Assembly (NCBI GenBank): GCA_029556545.1
Contig: JAKQEQ010000121.1
Coordinates: 1 to 53,741 of the forward strand
DNA from: Candidatus Hydrogenedentota bacterium
Lineage (GTDB): Bacteria > Hydrogenedentota > Hydrogenedentia > Hydrogenedentales > JAGMZX01
Length of the DNA: 53,741 bases
Direction: 5' to 3'
The position numbers and the translations under genes were made by a program. Positions 1 through 8,351 of the stretch are shown piece by piece. Positions within the stretch are counted from its first letter, which is position 1, and each line of letters opens with the position of its first letter. The notes beneath the pieces were generated by a model that was given only the letters and a program-made list of their open reading frames with translations, was not told the origin of the DNA and made no database searches.

Positions 1-1508
1 AGGGACTCTTTGCGCACGACGAGCTGGCCGTCTTTCACGAATTCTTCGCCGCGGACGGACAGGTGGTCGACCATGCGTTGGCGCCATTTGGCGGTCTCGG
101 CCGCGTTCGTTTTTGCAAGGTCCGTCAGTTCGCCGGGGTCGTTGTCGAGGTCGAACAACTGCTCTTCGCCGAGGTTGGCGTGGTAGATGTATTTCCAGCG
201 GCCGTCGGTGAGGGCGTTCCAGTGGTTTTCCTTGCCGTAACAGCGGCCGTGCTCGAAATCCAGCCAGGGCCGCCACCCGTCCGTCTCGCCTCGGACGAGC
301 TTCAGCAGGCTGTCGCCGTCGATGTCATCGGGCACGCCCGCACCGGCCGCATCCATGCACGTGGGCAGCACGTCGCGCAATTCGACGGGTTGGCGCAGCC
401 GCTGGCCCCGCTTGGCCTTCACGAGCCCCTCGGGCCAGCGCATCAGCATGGGGATGCGGGCCGAGGCTTCGTAGGCATAGGTCTTCCGCCAGAGATGGTG
501 GTCGCCGGTCATGTCGCCGTGGTCGGCGGTGAAGAGGATGAGCGTGTCGTCGAGCCAGCCGCGGCGTTCGAGCGCGGCGAGGATGCGCCCGATCTGCTCG
601 TCGAGAAACGACACGGAACCGTAGTAGCCCTGTCGCGAACGGCGGGCCTGTTCGGGCCCGAGATCGCCGTGCCAGATGTTGAACGAGTCGTCGCTTCGGG
701 CGCGGTAGCGGTCGCACCAGTCGCCGATATGCCGTTCCGGGATGGGGGCGTCGGCATAGGCGTCCATCCAGCGTTGCGGCGGGTCATAGGGGCTGTGGGG
801 CCGCGCGAAGGAGACCTTGAGGAAGAACGGATCATCGCGGTCATAGGTTTCGATGAAGCAGGTCGCCACGTCGGCGGTCCAGCGCGTCGGGTGCAGTTCC
901 TCGGGCAGGGCATACGCCGCGCTGCGGTAATCGTTCCAGCCGATGCCCGTCGCCTCGGCGTCGAGGTTCGGCGCGACCGACGCGAACCAGGCGCGGTAGT
1001 CGCTTCGGAAATCGACGCTTTGTACGCGGCTGGACTCGTCAAGGATGGTCTGGTGGAACCCGTGCAGGGCGCGTTGCGGGGTCCAGTGCATCTTTCCGAT
1101 GCCGGTCGTGTAATACCCGGCGTCGCGCAGGGCCTGGGGCATTTCGACTGGATACTTTTCCGCGACCTTGCCGTAGCCGATCATGCCGTGATTCCACGGG
1201 GACATGCCCGTCAGCAGCGCCGCGCGCGCGGGCGTGCAGGTCGGGGTCGACGAGTAGGCGTGCGCGAAACGCGCGCCTTCGCGGGCGAGCCGGTCCAGGT
1301 GGGGCGTCCGCACGGCGGGGTGGCCGTCGCAACCGAGACAGTCGCCGCGATGCTGGTCCGCCATGAGGAACAGGATATGCGGGCGCGCCGCGGGCGCGGC
1401 CTGCGCCCGCGCGTGGGCGAAACGCACGGTGGACGCCGCCGCGGCCGCCGCGCTGAGTCGCATAAAATCGCGTCGTGTTACTTCGATACGGTGATCACGT
1501 CCCGGCAT
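1..1508 (-). CDS. Sulfatase with Tat signal, 3' end beyond window
   Basis: Type I sulfatase (alkaline-phosphatase superfamily), which hydrolyses sulfate esters, here probably exported. Reading starts at ATG 1508 and stays open to the window edge, giving 502 visible residues without a stop, so the C-terminus is missing. The N-terminus has a twin-arginine motif (TRRDFMR, about residues 11-17) followed by an Ala-rich hydrophobic stretch. The early metal-binding part reads ILFLMADQHRGD, and TCTPAR around residue 91 is the C-x-P-x-R formylglycine signature, so a Cys-type maturation enzyme is required; none is in this window. A later FTADHGDMTGDH motif supplies further metal ligands. A second sulfatase lies upstream on the same strand, 112 bp away across a repeat. 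The substrate cannot be told; polysaccharide sulfate is typical for such families. Confidence 0.93.
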   Translation of the reverse strand, partial: MPGRDHRIEVTRRDFMRLSAAAAAASTVRFAHARAQAAPAARPHILFLMADQHRGDCLGCDGHPAVRTPHLDRLAREGARFAHAYSSTPTCTPARAALLTGMSPWNHGMIGYGKVAEKYPVEMPQALRDAGYYTTGIGKMHWTPQRALHGFHQTILDESSRVQSVDFRSDYRAWFASVAPNLDAEATGIGWNDYRSAAYALPEELHPTRWTADVATCFIETYDRDDPFFLKVSFARPHSPYDPPQRWMDAYADAPIPERHIGDWCDRYRARSDDSFNIWHGDLGPEQARRSRQGYYGSVSFLDEQIGRILAALERRGWLDDTLILFTADHGDMTGDHHLWRKTYAYEASARIPMLMRWPEGLVKAKRGQRLRQPVELRDVLPTCMDAAGAGVPDDIDGDSLLKLVRGETDGWRPWLDFEHGRCYGKENHWNALTDGRWKYIYHANLGEEQLFDLDNDPGELTDLAKTNAAETAKWRQRMVDHLSVRGEEFVKDGQLVVRKES

Positions 1509-1529
1509 GACATCGGCCCTCCGCTGCTG

Positions 1530-1603
1530 TGGCATGGGCATCTTGCCCACGGTCCATTACGGGCGGGACGCCCGTGCCACGGGTGGCATGGGCATCTTGC
1601 CCA
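1530..1603. repeat. Interspersed palindromic repeat, two copies plus hairpin
   Basis: The segment GGCATGGGCATCTTGCCCA occurs at 1531-1549 and again at 1585-1603. The copies are separated by a GC palindrome (GGGCGGGACGCCCGTGCC, 1561-1578). Each copy contains the inverted pair TGGGCA/TGCCCA. The element fills the space between two co-directional sulfatase genes. Read as protein it yields a GRDARATGG-MGILP peptide, which I recognise as a recurrent spurious translation in planctomycete-like genomes; it is not a gene. Confidence 0.75.
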
Positions 1604-1620
1604 TGATCCTGACATCACGG

Positions 1621-3108
1621 TCATGTTTGTTGCCTGCGCGCACCCGGGCGACGCGGGCGGGCCTCGCCTCGCTCCTCGCGCCGTTTACGGCGTTCCGCGC
1701 GTTCGCCTGGTTGCCGTGCCTTTGGTTCCTTCGCCGGGCCGACGCGTCCCGGCCAAAGCGCCGACGTCAACTCGGCCTCCCATTGCGCCAAGCGCTCGCG
1801 CAACACCTGGACGATCTCCGCGTGGTCCGCCGCGACGTCCGTTTCTTCGCCGGGGTCCGCGACGACATCATACAGTTTGCAGGCGCCGTCGTCGGTCTTG
1901 ACGAGTTTCCACTGCGCATGACGGACCGCCGCGCCGTCGTGGTAGCGCCAGAACAGGTAGTCATGCGGCGCGCCCTCGTTTCCCGCGAGGTAGGGAAGGA
2001 GATTGACGCCGTCGAGGGGCGCATCGGACGGCAACGCGCCGCCCGCCGCGGCGAGGCACGTGGGAAGGATATCGAGACTGATGACGGGCAGGTCGCACGT
2101 CCGGCCCGCGGGTAGTCGCTCCGGCCAACGCAAGAAGAACGGCACGCGGATGCCGCCTTCTTGCAGTGTGCCCTTCGCGCCGCTGAACGGCGTGTTTCTC
2201 GACCCGTTGACGGCGATGGGACCGCCGTTGTCGCTCAGGAAGAAGACCAGCGTGTCTTCCTCGATGCCCTTTTCGCGCAACGCGGCGAGGACCGCGCCCA
2301 CGCCGTCGTCCAAGGCGCTCAACATGGCCGCGTAGGTTCGGCGCGTTTCGTCCTCGATGGCCTTGAACCGCTCGAGGTAGGCATCGGGGGCTTGGAGGGG
2401 GCCATGGACCGCGTTGTAGCTCAGGTATAGGAAGAAGGGCGCGCCCGCGCGACGGCGTATGAAGTCCACGGCCTCGCGCGTAAACGCCTCGGTGAGATAG
2501 GCAGGTTCATCGACAGCCTCCGTGCCGCGCATGATCGGGTTCTTCGTATCGGCCCGCGAGTCCACGTAGGAATGGCTGCCGTGCGGAAAGCCGAAGAACT
2601 CGTCGAAGCCCCGCTTCATCGGGTGGAACTCCGGCCCGAGGCCGAGGTGCCACTTGCCGACGAGCCCCGTCGCGTAGCCCGCTTCCTTCAAGCGGTCCGC
2701 GATCGTGGTCTCGCTGAGGGGCAGGCCGATATTCGGCTGTTCGTCCACCGGCGGTCCAGGGTTGTACCAATGGCCGAATCGCTGTTGGTACCGCCCCGTC
2801 ATGAGGCCCGCGCGCGTCGGGCTGCACACGGGGCATGACACGTAGCCGTGCGTGAAGCGCACGCCGCCCGTCGCGATGGCGTCGATATGCGGGGTCGGGA
2901 CATCCTTGCAGCCGGTCACGCCAAGGTCGCCGTAGCCGAGGTCGTCCGCGAGGATGACAATGATGTTGGGCCGCGCCGCGTCCCCGGCGGATTCGCCGAA
3001 GGCGCGCGGTGTCAGCCAGGCCGCCGCGCCCGCGCCCAGGCAGGCCAGAAACTCCCGTCGTCCGAGGCCGTCGATTCTGGATGATTCACGATCGCTAAAC
3101 TCGCTCAT
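1621..3108 (-). CDS. Sulfatase with Tat signal peptide
   Basis: Complete type I sulfatase of 495 residues starting at ATG 3108. The N-terminus carries a twin-arginine signal (GRREFLACLGAG, residues 16-27) and a hydrophobic stretch, so export in folded form is expected. ADDLGYGDLG (about 54-63) provides metal ligands, and CPVCSPTRAG places the formylglycine cysteine at about residue 95. FFLSDNGGP near residue 290 is the second metal motif. The last 40 residues are a very basic Arg/Lys-rich tail that is not part of the catalytic fold, which is odd for an exported enzyme and might bind an anionic surface. It differs clearly in sequence from the downstream sulfatase, so the pair is not a recent duplication. 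Substrate unknown. Confidence 0.94.
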   Translation of the reverse strand: MSEFSDRESSRIDGLGRREFLACLGAGAAAWLTPRAFGESAGDAARPNIIVILADDLGYGDLGVTGCKDVPTPHIDAIATGGVRFTHGYVSCPVCSPTRAGLMTGRYQQRFGHWYNPGPPVDEQPNIGLPLSETTIADRLKEAGYATGLVGKWHLGLGPEFHPMKRGFDEFFGFPHGSHSYVDSRADTKNPIMRGTEAVDEPAYLTEAFTREAVDFIRRRAGAPFFLYLSYNAVHGPLQAPDAYLERFKAIEDETRRTYAAMLSALDDGVGAVLAALREKGIEEDTLVFFLSDNGGPIAVNGSRNTPFSGAKGTLQEGGIRVPFFLRWPERLPAGRTCDLPVISLDILPTCLAAAGGALPSDAPLDGVNLLPYLAGNEGAPHDYLFWRYHDGAAVRHAQWKLVKTDDGACKLYDVVADPGEETDVAADHAEIVQVLRERLAQWEAELTSALWPGRVGPAKEPKARQPGERAERRKRREERGEARPRRPGARRQQT

Positions 3109-3227
3109 GGGATGTGCCCTCTCTTCAAACGCCCTTGCGGCTGAGGATACACCGCCCGTCCGTGTCCATCAAGGCGCGAGAACGTGTCGAGTTCCCCCGC
3201 GCCCGTCGTGTCTGCTACTATGTGCGC

Positions 3228-3722
3228 ATGACACCCGAAGCATTTTGGAAAGCCTACGTGGGCGACCGCTCGCCCCGCGAGTTCCTCGAACGCCGTCAAG
3301 GCCGCTCCTTGCGGGATTTCGTGGACAGTTATCTTTCGCAGGTTCCCCACCTCTACGGCATCGTGCAGCGTGGCACTTGGCGCGAGACCTTCGCCGCCGT
3401 GCCGCAATGGCGCAGGGATGAGGTGGCCGTCGGGCTCCTGTCGTTCCTCGAAGCGCACCGCGAGGAGTGGGAAGGCATGGAGACCGCGCCCCCGCCGCCG
3501 GTCGCGGAAGAGGCCCCGGCTGCGCCGCAGCCGGAGGTTGCACAGGTGGGGACGCCGCCGCCGTTGACGGTTCCGCAAAGTGTGTCCGCGCCCGTTGCGC
3601 CGCAGCCGGAGGCCGCGACGCCCGAGACGCCGCCACAGTCTCCGATGCTGCAAGACGACGTCGAGCCCGCGCCGGTCCCGGCGGCGGCGGACGAGTCCTC
3701 TATCAAGCCGCCCGCGACGTAG
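3228..3722 (+). CDS. Small protein with Pro/Ala-rich tail, function unknown
   Basis: I do not recognise this 164-residue protein. The ATG at 3228 is preferred over one at 3114 because the extra 38 residues are Arg-rich and cross a promoter-like TACTAT (3216-3221). If that -10 box is used, the transcript would be almost leaderless. Residues 1-85 are a compact, charged, probably helical domain (MTPEAFWKAYVG...EEWEGM). The rest is dominated by Pro, Ala, Glu and Gln in patterns such as APQPE, which is probably disordered. There is no signal peptide or membrane segment. It is transcribed divergently from the sulfatase and lies 28 bp upstream of the DUF434 gene, so the two may be co-transcribed. 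Confidence 0.6.
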   Translation: MTPEAFWKAYVGDRSPREFLERRQGRSLRDFVDSYLSQVPHLYGIVQRGTWRETFAAVPQWRRDEVAVGLLSFLEAHREEWEGMETAPPPPVAEEAPAAPQPEVAQVGTPPPLTVPQSVSAPVAPQPEAATPETPPQSPMLQDDVEPAPVPAAADESSIKPPAT

Positions 3723-3750
3723 CGCGGGCCGTCGCGGCGAGGTCCGGTCC

Positions 3751-4470
3751 ATGCCCTCGAAGCAGAACCATCGCGGCAGGCATCCGGCGGATACGGCGCT
3801 GTTCGCGCCGGAACACGTCCCGCGTCTCCGCGAGGCCGTGAGTGATTTATCGTGGCTCCTCACGCGCGGCTACTCCCGGGTGTCCGCTCTCAAACTCGTC
3901 GGCGATCACAATCAATTTGCCGTGCGGCAACGCATGGCCGTGGACCGTTGCGCCTGTTCCGACGCCTCGCTCGCGTGGCGCCGCGAACACCAGGTCCCTT
4001 GCGCGCATATTCGCGGCGAGACGCTCATCGTGGACGGTTACAACCTGCTTATCACCGTGGAGAGCGCGCTTGCCGGTGGCGTGTTGCTGCGTGGCCGCGA
4101 CGGTTGCATCCGCGACATGGCCAGCCTGCGCGGATCGTACCGACGCGTCGAGGAAACGCTGCCCGCCATCGAGCACATCGGCGATGTGCTCGCGACCCGT
4201 GCGCCCGCGCGCGTCGAATGGTACCTCGACGCGCCGGTCTCGAACAGCGGACGTCTGAAAGCGCTGCTCCAGACGCGCGCGGACGCCGCGGGCTGGCCCT
4301 GGGACATCCGCCTCGCGCCGAATCCCGACACGCTGCTGGCGGCGTCCCCGCACATCGTGATCACAGCCGACAGTTGGATACTAGATCGTGCCGCCCGCTG
4401 GGCGAATGTTGCCCCCGAGGTGCTGGACGGGTCGGGCGGCGACGTAACAGTATTGGACCTGAGCACGTGA
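3751..4470 (+). CDS. DUF434 domain protein
   Basis: The 239-residue product resembles the DUF434 family (COG2454), whose biochemical role is not established. The ATG at 3751 is chosen because the family-like sequence begins soon after it; the frame stays open upstream but only as shadow of the preceding gene. Features seen are an N-terminal helical segment with ALKLVGDHNQF (about 48-58), two cysteines in RCACSDAS, then a segment starting ETLIVDGYNLLITVE (about 89-104), which looks like the NYN/PIN-type opening of a Rossmann-like nuclease core. Conserved acidic residues follow (EWYLDAP, ITADSWILDRA). A metal-dependent nuclease-like fold is therefore possible but unproven. It is convergent with the glycosyl hydrolase, only 27 bp away. 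Confidence 0.78.
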   Translation: MPSKQNHRGRHPADTALFAPEHVPRLREAVSDLSWLLTRGYSRVSALKLVGDHNQFAVRQRMAVDRCACSDASLAWRREHQVPCAHIRGETLIVDGYNLLITVESALAGGVLLRGRDGCIRDMASLRGSYRRVEETLPAIEHIGDVLATRAPARVEWYLDAPVSNSGRLKALLQTRADAAGWPWDIRLAPNPDTLLAASPHIVITADSWILDRAARWANVAPEVLDGSGGDVTVLDLST

Positions 4471-4497
4471 TCGTAGCGGTCCCTTGTTCGCCCGGCC

Positions 4498-6744
4498 TCA
4501 GTAGTGAATCAAGAGTATCTCGTGGATGTCCTCGATGTCGGCGTACACCGTGCCGTTCGCGCCCCCAAGTTTGGTCATCGAATTAACCGCCTCGGCGTTC
4601 TTGTAGTGCCCGAAACAGGTAACACCGATGCGATACTTGGGTACGTCCTCGACCGGGTCAGGCAGGATCATGGGCCGGTTCGGCGAGGTTGCTCCGGGCG
4701 GCGAGACATAGGCCACACAATGCACGCGGAGGATGCGCGCGGCTGTATCGTCGGAAACGACCGTTTCGACGAACACGGGCGCCTGAATGCGAACGCGCGC
4801 CTCGGGACTGCACGCGCGAATGGCGTTGCGCAGGAGCATCCGCGCCTCGACGGTTCGATACTCACTAGCGATGGCCGCGCCGGGCGAAACGGCAAGGGTA
4901 ATGACGCTGCCCATCCCTACACGGTGCGATATGACCGCTGGACCGACCGGTTCGCCCGCGGAACTCGGGAACATAGTGCCTTCGAGTCCCTGCTGTTGGC
5001 GGAGCGTGCGTATGGGCCGCCGCAAGACACCGCGAAAATTCGCGGGCTCTTTGTCAGCCAGCATTTCGCTGCCGGGAATGTAGTACGGAACGGCGCCCGG
5101 CGGACGCTCGGGTTTCACGTCTTCCAGCGGTCCGTAAACCACCGCGGGTCCGTACGCCAACACGGGCCAATCGGGGGGGATATCCGGTTCGCACGAGGCA
5201 CTCCAATCCTTATCGCTCGGAAACTCGAAGAAATTGTCGTTGTCTTTCAATACCTCGATAGCGCGCGCGCCAATAAGCGGTTCGAGCACGTTCGCGTCGA
5301 GCAATTCGCCCATGCGTCCATACATGCCGGTGATGCCGGTGATAATGAGCCTGCCGCCCTGTTTCACGTATTCCTCGAAGAGCGCCGCCTCGGCGGGGGA
5401 CAGAATTGCGGCGTCCGCAAGTAGCACGACGGGAAAGGCCTTGAGTTTCTTGATCGTGACGTTTTCGTCGAGCAGGACGCCGTAAGGGATATGTTCGTAG
5501 ACGAGCGCCTTATGCGCGCCGAAGAAGGACTGGATGTACTTGGACGGCGTTTCGCGGCCGTACCAGTCCCGGGTGCGGCTCGAGTAATAAATTCCGACTT
5601 CCTGCACCAGCGGATACCCGAAGTGCGCGCGCTTTGCCTGAACCTCCCGAAACACCGCTCCGATGCGTTCATAGGCGACGCGGTCGATGTTTCCGTCAAA
5701 GGGCGTCTTGTCGACTACAGTGACCTGCGCGCCGTTCGCGAGCAGAGCAAACATCTCCCAACGCAGGTCATTGAGCGGTCGCGTGGTCTGGTCGTGATAC
5801 ATGCGCATGCCGCGCTGCATAACTACCTGGTAGACGGCCTCGGGGTCGGTGGCGCGCGTGAATTGCGCGGTGAGTCCCGCGCCGAGCGCGCTGAAGCCCC
5901 ATACGCCGCTCTCGCACGTGACGAAGTCGCCGATGTGCGCGTGCTGTACCGGTCGCTGGCCCACCTCCCACGAGAAGGGGGGATAGCCGTGATAGTTGAA
6001 ATCGACGGAGACCTTGGGATTCCGCTCCCGAATGAACTCCCGGAGTTCGCGTTCGAAGCGTTCGCTGGTCTTGTAGCGGAACTCCAGCATCTTATCCCAC
6101 GCGTCGTCCCATGTGATGCCGTTCGGCGGCGGCATGCCGTACTCGCGCTCGAATCCCGCCTTGCAGCGGGCGCACCAGCAGCCGTAAGGGGGACCGAATC
6201 CCTGATCGATCATGTCGATATGGAACCCGTCAATGTTGTATTGCAGTATCTCGGCGGCCACGGCCTTCGCGTGGTTCAGGTATCCTGAGTTGAAGCAGAT
6301 GCGGTCGATGGGCTGGCCGTCGGCATCGATCATCTTGTATTCGGGATGATCCCGAAGTGGATAGCCGTTTCCTTGCACCACACAGTACACAATCACGGGC
6401 AAGTCATGGGGCTTTGCGGTATTCACTGCCTCGCGGAGGATATCGCGTTCACCCAGCCCTGGACACTTTGGGGCAACCTGCGAATCATAGTAGGCGTACT
6501 CGCTGTCCTTGCCCCAAATTACGAGGTAATCCGAGTGGACTTCGATCTGCGCGCGTACGACATCCGCGCCGTTGAATCTCTCGGCATAACCGGTATCCGC
6601 CTTATCGGCGCCCCATTGCGCGCCGGTGGGCCCGACCTCCATTCCGACGAGACCTCTCCGAAACCACGGCGCGTCGGGGCTCTGGTCGAGCGGCCCGCCC
6701 AACGTGTGCACAAGCACCGCTATCAAACCGTAAGCGGCGACCAT
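4498..6744 (-). CDS. Secreted glycosyl-hydrolase-like protein (GHL6/beta-galactosidase-trimerisation type)
   Basis: Large 748-residue protein that looks like a TIM-barrel glycosidase of the hypothetical glycosyl hydrolase 6 type, followed by a glutamine-amidotransferase-like trimerisation domain. Start ATG 6744 is chosen because GGAGGG at 6752-6757 sits 7 bases upstream and the protein then opens with a hydrophobic signal-like segment (MVAAYGLIAVLVH). Barrel-like motifs include DGFHIDMIDQGFGPPYGCWC around 210-230 with two nearby cysteine pairs, and VSVDFNYHGYPP. The later part (FPVVLLADAAILSPAEAALFEEYVKQGG) is typical of the trimerisation domain. A catalytic acid/base pair cannot be assigned by eye. 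Substrate unknown; polysaccharide breakdown fits the neighbouring sulfatases. Confidence 0.75.
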   Translation of the reverse strand: MVAAYGLIAVLVHTLGGPLDQSPDAPWFRRGLVGMEVGPTGAQWGADKADTGYAERFNGADVVRAQIEVHSDYLVIWGKDSEYAYYDSQVAPKCPGLGERDILREAVNTAKPHDLPVIVYCVVQGNGYPLRDHPEYKMIDADGQPIDRICFNSGYLNHAKAVAAEILQYNIDGFHIDMIDQGFGPPYGCWCARCKAGFEREYGMPPPNGITWDDAWDKMLEFRYKTSERFERELREFIRERNPKVSVDFNYHGYPPFSWEVGQRPVQHAHIGDFVTCESGVWGFSALGAGLTAQFTRATDPEAVYQVVMQRGMRMYHDQTTRPLNDLRWEMFALLANGAQVTVVDKTPFDGNIDRVAYERIGAVFREVQAKRAHFGYPLVQEVGIYYSSRTRDWYGRETPSKYIQSFFGAHKALVYEHIPYGVLLDENVTIKKLKAFPVVLLADAAILSPAEAALFEEYVKQGGRLIITGITGMYGRMGELLDANVLEPLIGARAIEVLKDNDNFFEFPSDKDWSASCEPDIPPDWPVLAYGPAVVYGPLEDVKPERPPGAVPYYIPGSEMLADKEPANFRGVLRRPIRTLRQQQGLEGTMFPSSAGEPVGPAVISHRVGMGSVITLAVSPGAAIASEYRTVEARMLLRNAIRACSPEARVRIQAPVFVETVVSDDTAARILRVHCVAYVSPPGATSPNRPMILPDPVEDVPKYRIGVTCFGHYKNAEAVNSMTKLGGANGTVYADIEDIHEILLIHY

Positions 6745-6751
6745 CGGCGTA

Positions 6752-6757
6752 CCCTCC
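6752..6757 (-). promoter_or_regulatory. Shine-Dalgarno site deciding the start of the GHL6-like gene
   Basis: GGAGGG on the minus strand lies 7 bases before ATG 6744. The two in-frame ATGs further upstream (6789, 6759) have no site at a good distance. Confidence 0.6.
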
Positions 6758-6883
6758 ATCTTCCCCCAAGGTCCCCCATCAACAAACATACACCAAGCAC
6801 CGCCCCGCCGTATAGCGGGTCGCCGACGCCGTTCAGCGGGCCTGAAGAGGTGTCCTCATCGGCAACGTCCAAATAGCCGGCGT

Positions 6884-6913
6884 TTGTGCCTCCCCGGACG
6901 CCGCTGCTATAAT
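6884..6913 (+). promoter_or_regulatory. Sigma-70-type promoter for sat
   Basis: A perfect TATAAT at 6908-6913, preceded by TGC (extended -10), and TTGTGC at 6884-6889 with an 18-bp spacer. It faces the sulfate adenylyltransferase gene 85 bp downstream. Confidence 0.6.
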
Positions 6914-6997
6914 CCGGCCTTCCTTCCCAGGACTCTCATGGCAAGCCCGGGATTCCCATGCCGCGCGGTGCGGCGCATTTTACAAGGAGAGACCGTT

Positions 6998-8152
6998 ATG
7001 CCTATCAAACCCCACGGCGGCGTGCTGGTGAACCGACTGCTCGAGGGCGCCGCCCTCGCGGCGGCGCGGGAAAAGGCCGCCGCGTTGCCCCGGATCAAGG
7101 TCGATGGTTACATGGCTTTCGAGATCGACGGGATCGCCAAAGGCCTGTACAGTCCGTTGACCGGCTTTATGAACGAGGAACAGACGCGGCGCGTGCTGGA
7201 CACCATGCACTTGCGACCGGGCGTGCCATGGACGTTTCCGTTGCTGTTGCATGTTTCGCAGGACGAAGCGGACCGCCTCGGCGTGGGGCAGGAGGTTGCC
7301 ATCGAGGATGATCGGGGTGATATCGTCGCGATTCTGCGCCTGTCGGAGAAGTTTTCGGTCGATAAGCGGGAGCTGGCCGAGAAAGTCTACCGTACCCTCG
7401 ACGAGAAGCACCCGGGCGTGGCCTATACGTTCAGTCATGGTCCGGTCTATCTTGCGGGCGACCTCGACGTACTCCAGGCGCGCGAAATCGAGCACCAGGA
7501 ATTCAACCTGACGCCGGCGCAGACGCGAGCCGCCTTCATCGACCGCGGCTGGAAGCGCATCGTCGCGTTCCAGACGCGCAACCCGATTCACCGGGCCCAT
7601 GAATACCTGACGAAATGTGCGCTCGAGATTTGCGACGGTCTGCTTATCCACCCGCTCATGGGCACGACGAAGAGCGACGATATCCCGGGCGATGTGCGGA
7701 TGGCGTGCTACAAAGCGCTCATGGAGAAGTACTACGCGCCGGACCACGTGATGTTGTCGATCATGCCGGTCAATATGCGGTACGCCGGGCCGAAAGAAGC
7801 GATCATGCACGCGATCATCCGCAAGAACTACGGCTGCACCCATTTCATCGTGGGGCGCGACCATGCGGGCGTCGGGAATTACTACGGGACCTACGACGCG
7901 CATTATATCTTCGACGAATTTGACCGCGAGGAACTCGATATCACGCCGCTGTTCTTCGAACACGCCTTCTTTTCGAAGATTACCGGCGGCATGGCGTCGC
8001 CGAAGACCTGCCCCGGCGGTCCGGAAGACCACGTGTTCCTTAGCGGGACTAAGGTCCGCGAGATGCTGCAACGCGGCGAGATGCCTCCCGAGGAATTCAC
8101 GCGGCCCGAGGTAGCGCGCGTGCTTATCGATTGGGCGACCGGCGCGAAGTAA
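6998..8152 (+). CDS. sat: Sulfate adenylyltransferase (ATP sulfurylase)
   Basis: Makes adenosine 5'-phosphosulfate and pyrophosphate from ATP and sulfate; cytoplasmic, homo-oligomeric Sat type. Length is 384 residues, normal for the prokaryotic single-domain enzyme with no fused APS kinase. The ATP-binding signature FQTRNPIHRAH is at about 191-201 (HxxH-like), and VGRDHAGVG at about 285-293 is the second conserved motif. ATG 6998 has AAGGAGA 8 bases upstream, and a good promoter lies at 6884-6913. A strong terminator follows at 8171-8211, so it seems monocistronic. No aprAB, dsr or cys genes are near, so assimilatory, dissimilatory or sulfation use cannot be decided. Nearby sulfatases could supply its sulfate. 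Confidence 0.96.
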   Translation: MPIKPHGGVLVNRLLEGAALAAAREKAAALPRIKVDGYMAFEIDGIAKGLYSPLTGFMNEEQTRRVLDTMHLRPGVPWTFPLLLHVSQDEADRLGVGQEVAIEDDRGDIVAILRLSEKFSVDKRELAEKVYRTLDEKHPGVAYTFSHGPVYLAGDLDVLQAREIEHQEFNLTPAQTRAAFIDRGWKRIVAFQTRNPIHRAHEYLTKCALEICDGLLIHPLMGTTKSDDIPGDVRMACYKALMEKYYAPDHVMLSIMPVNMRYAGPKEAIMHAIIRKNYGCTHFIVGRDHAGVGNYYGTYDAHYIFDEFDREELDITPLFFEHAFFSKITGGMASPKTCPGGPEDHVFLSGTKVREMLQRGEMPPEEFTRPEVARVLIDWATGAK

Positions 8153-8170
8153 GTCTGCTTGTCTGGATTG

Positions 8171-8211
8171 GGGCGGAACGCGCGCTTTCGCGGCGGCGTT
8201 CCGCCCTTTAT
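8171..8211 (+). terminator. Rho-independent terminator after sat
   Basis: Perfect 10-bp stem GGGCGGAACG (8171-8180) / CGTTCCGCCC (8197-8206), extended by further GC pairing in the loop and followed by a short T-rich tract (TTTAT). Confidence 0.75.
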
Positions 8212-8322
8212 ACTTCACACGGGTGGGGACTGGCACAAGCGAGCGAGTCTTCGAGCCTGCCACGCCGTAGCTGCGGCGAAGGAGGGCGAGACGTGCCTGT
8301 CCCCGAGTCCAAGTTTTCGGAG

Positions 8323-8346
8323 TGGTACGAGTACGAGTATGAGTTT
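8323..8346. repeat. Hexamer array (TACGAG type)
   Basis: Short tandem array of a degenerate 6-bp unit (TACGAG/TATGAG) ending six bases before the next start codon. Five other arrays of the same kind occur in spacers of this window. Confidence 0.7.
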
Positions 8347-8351
8347 GTGAG

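Noticed and set aside
63-1901. Long plus-strand frame of about 600 codons
   Set aside because: It lies antisense to two clear sulfatases, is Arg/Ala/Gly-rich and matches no family; high GC leaves many antisense frames open.
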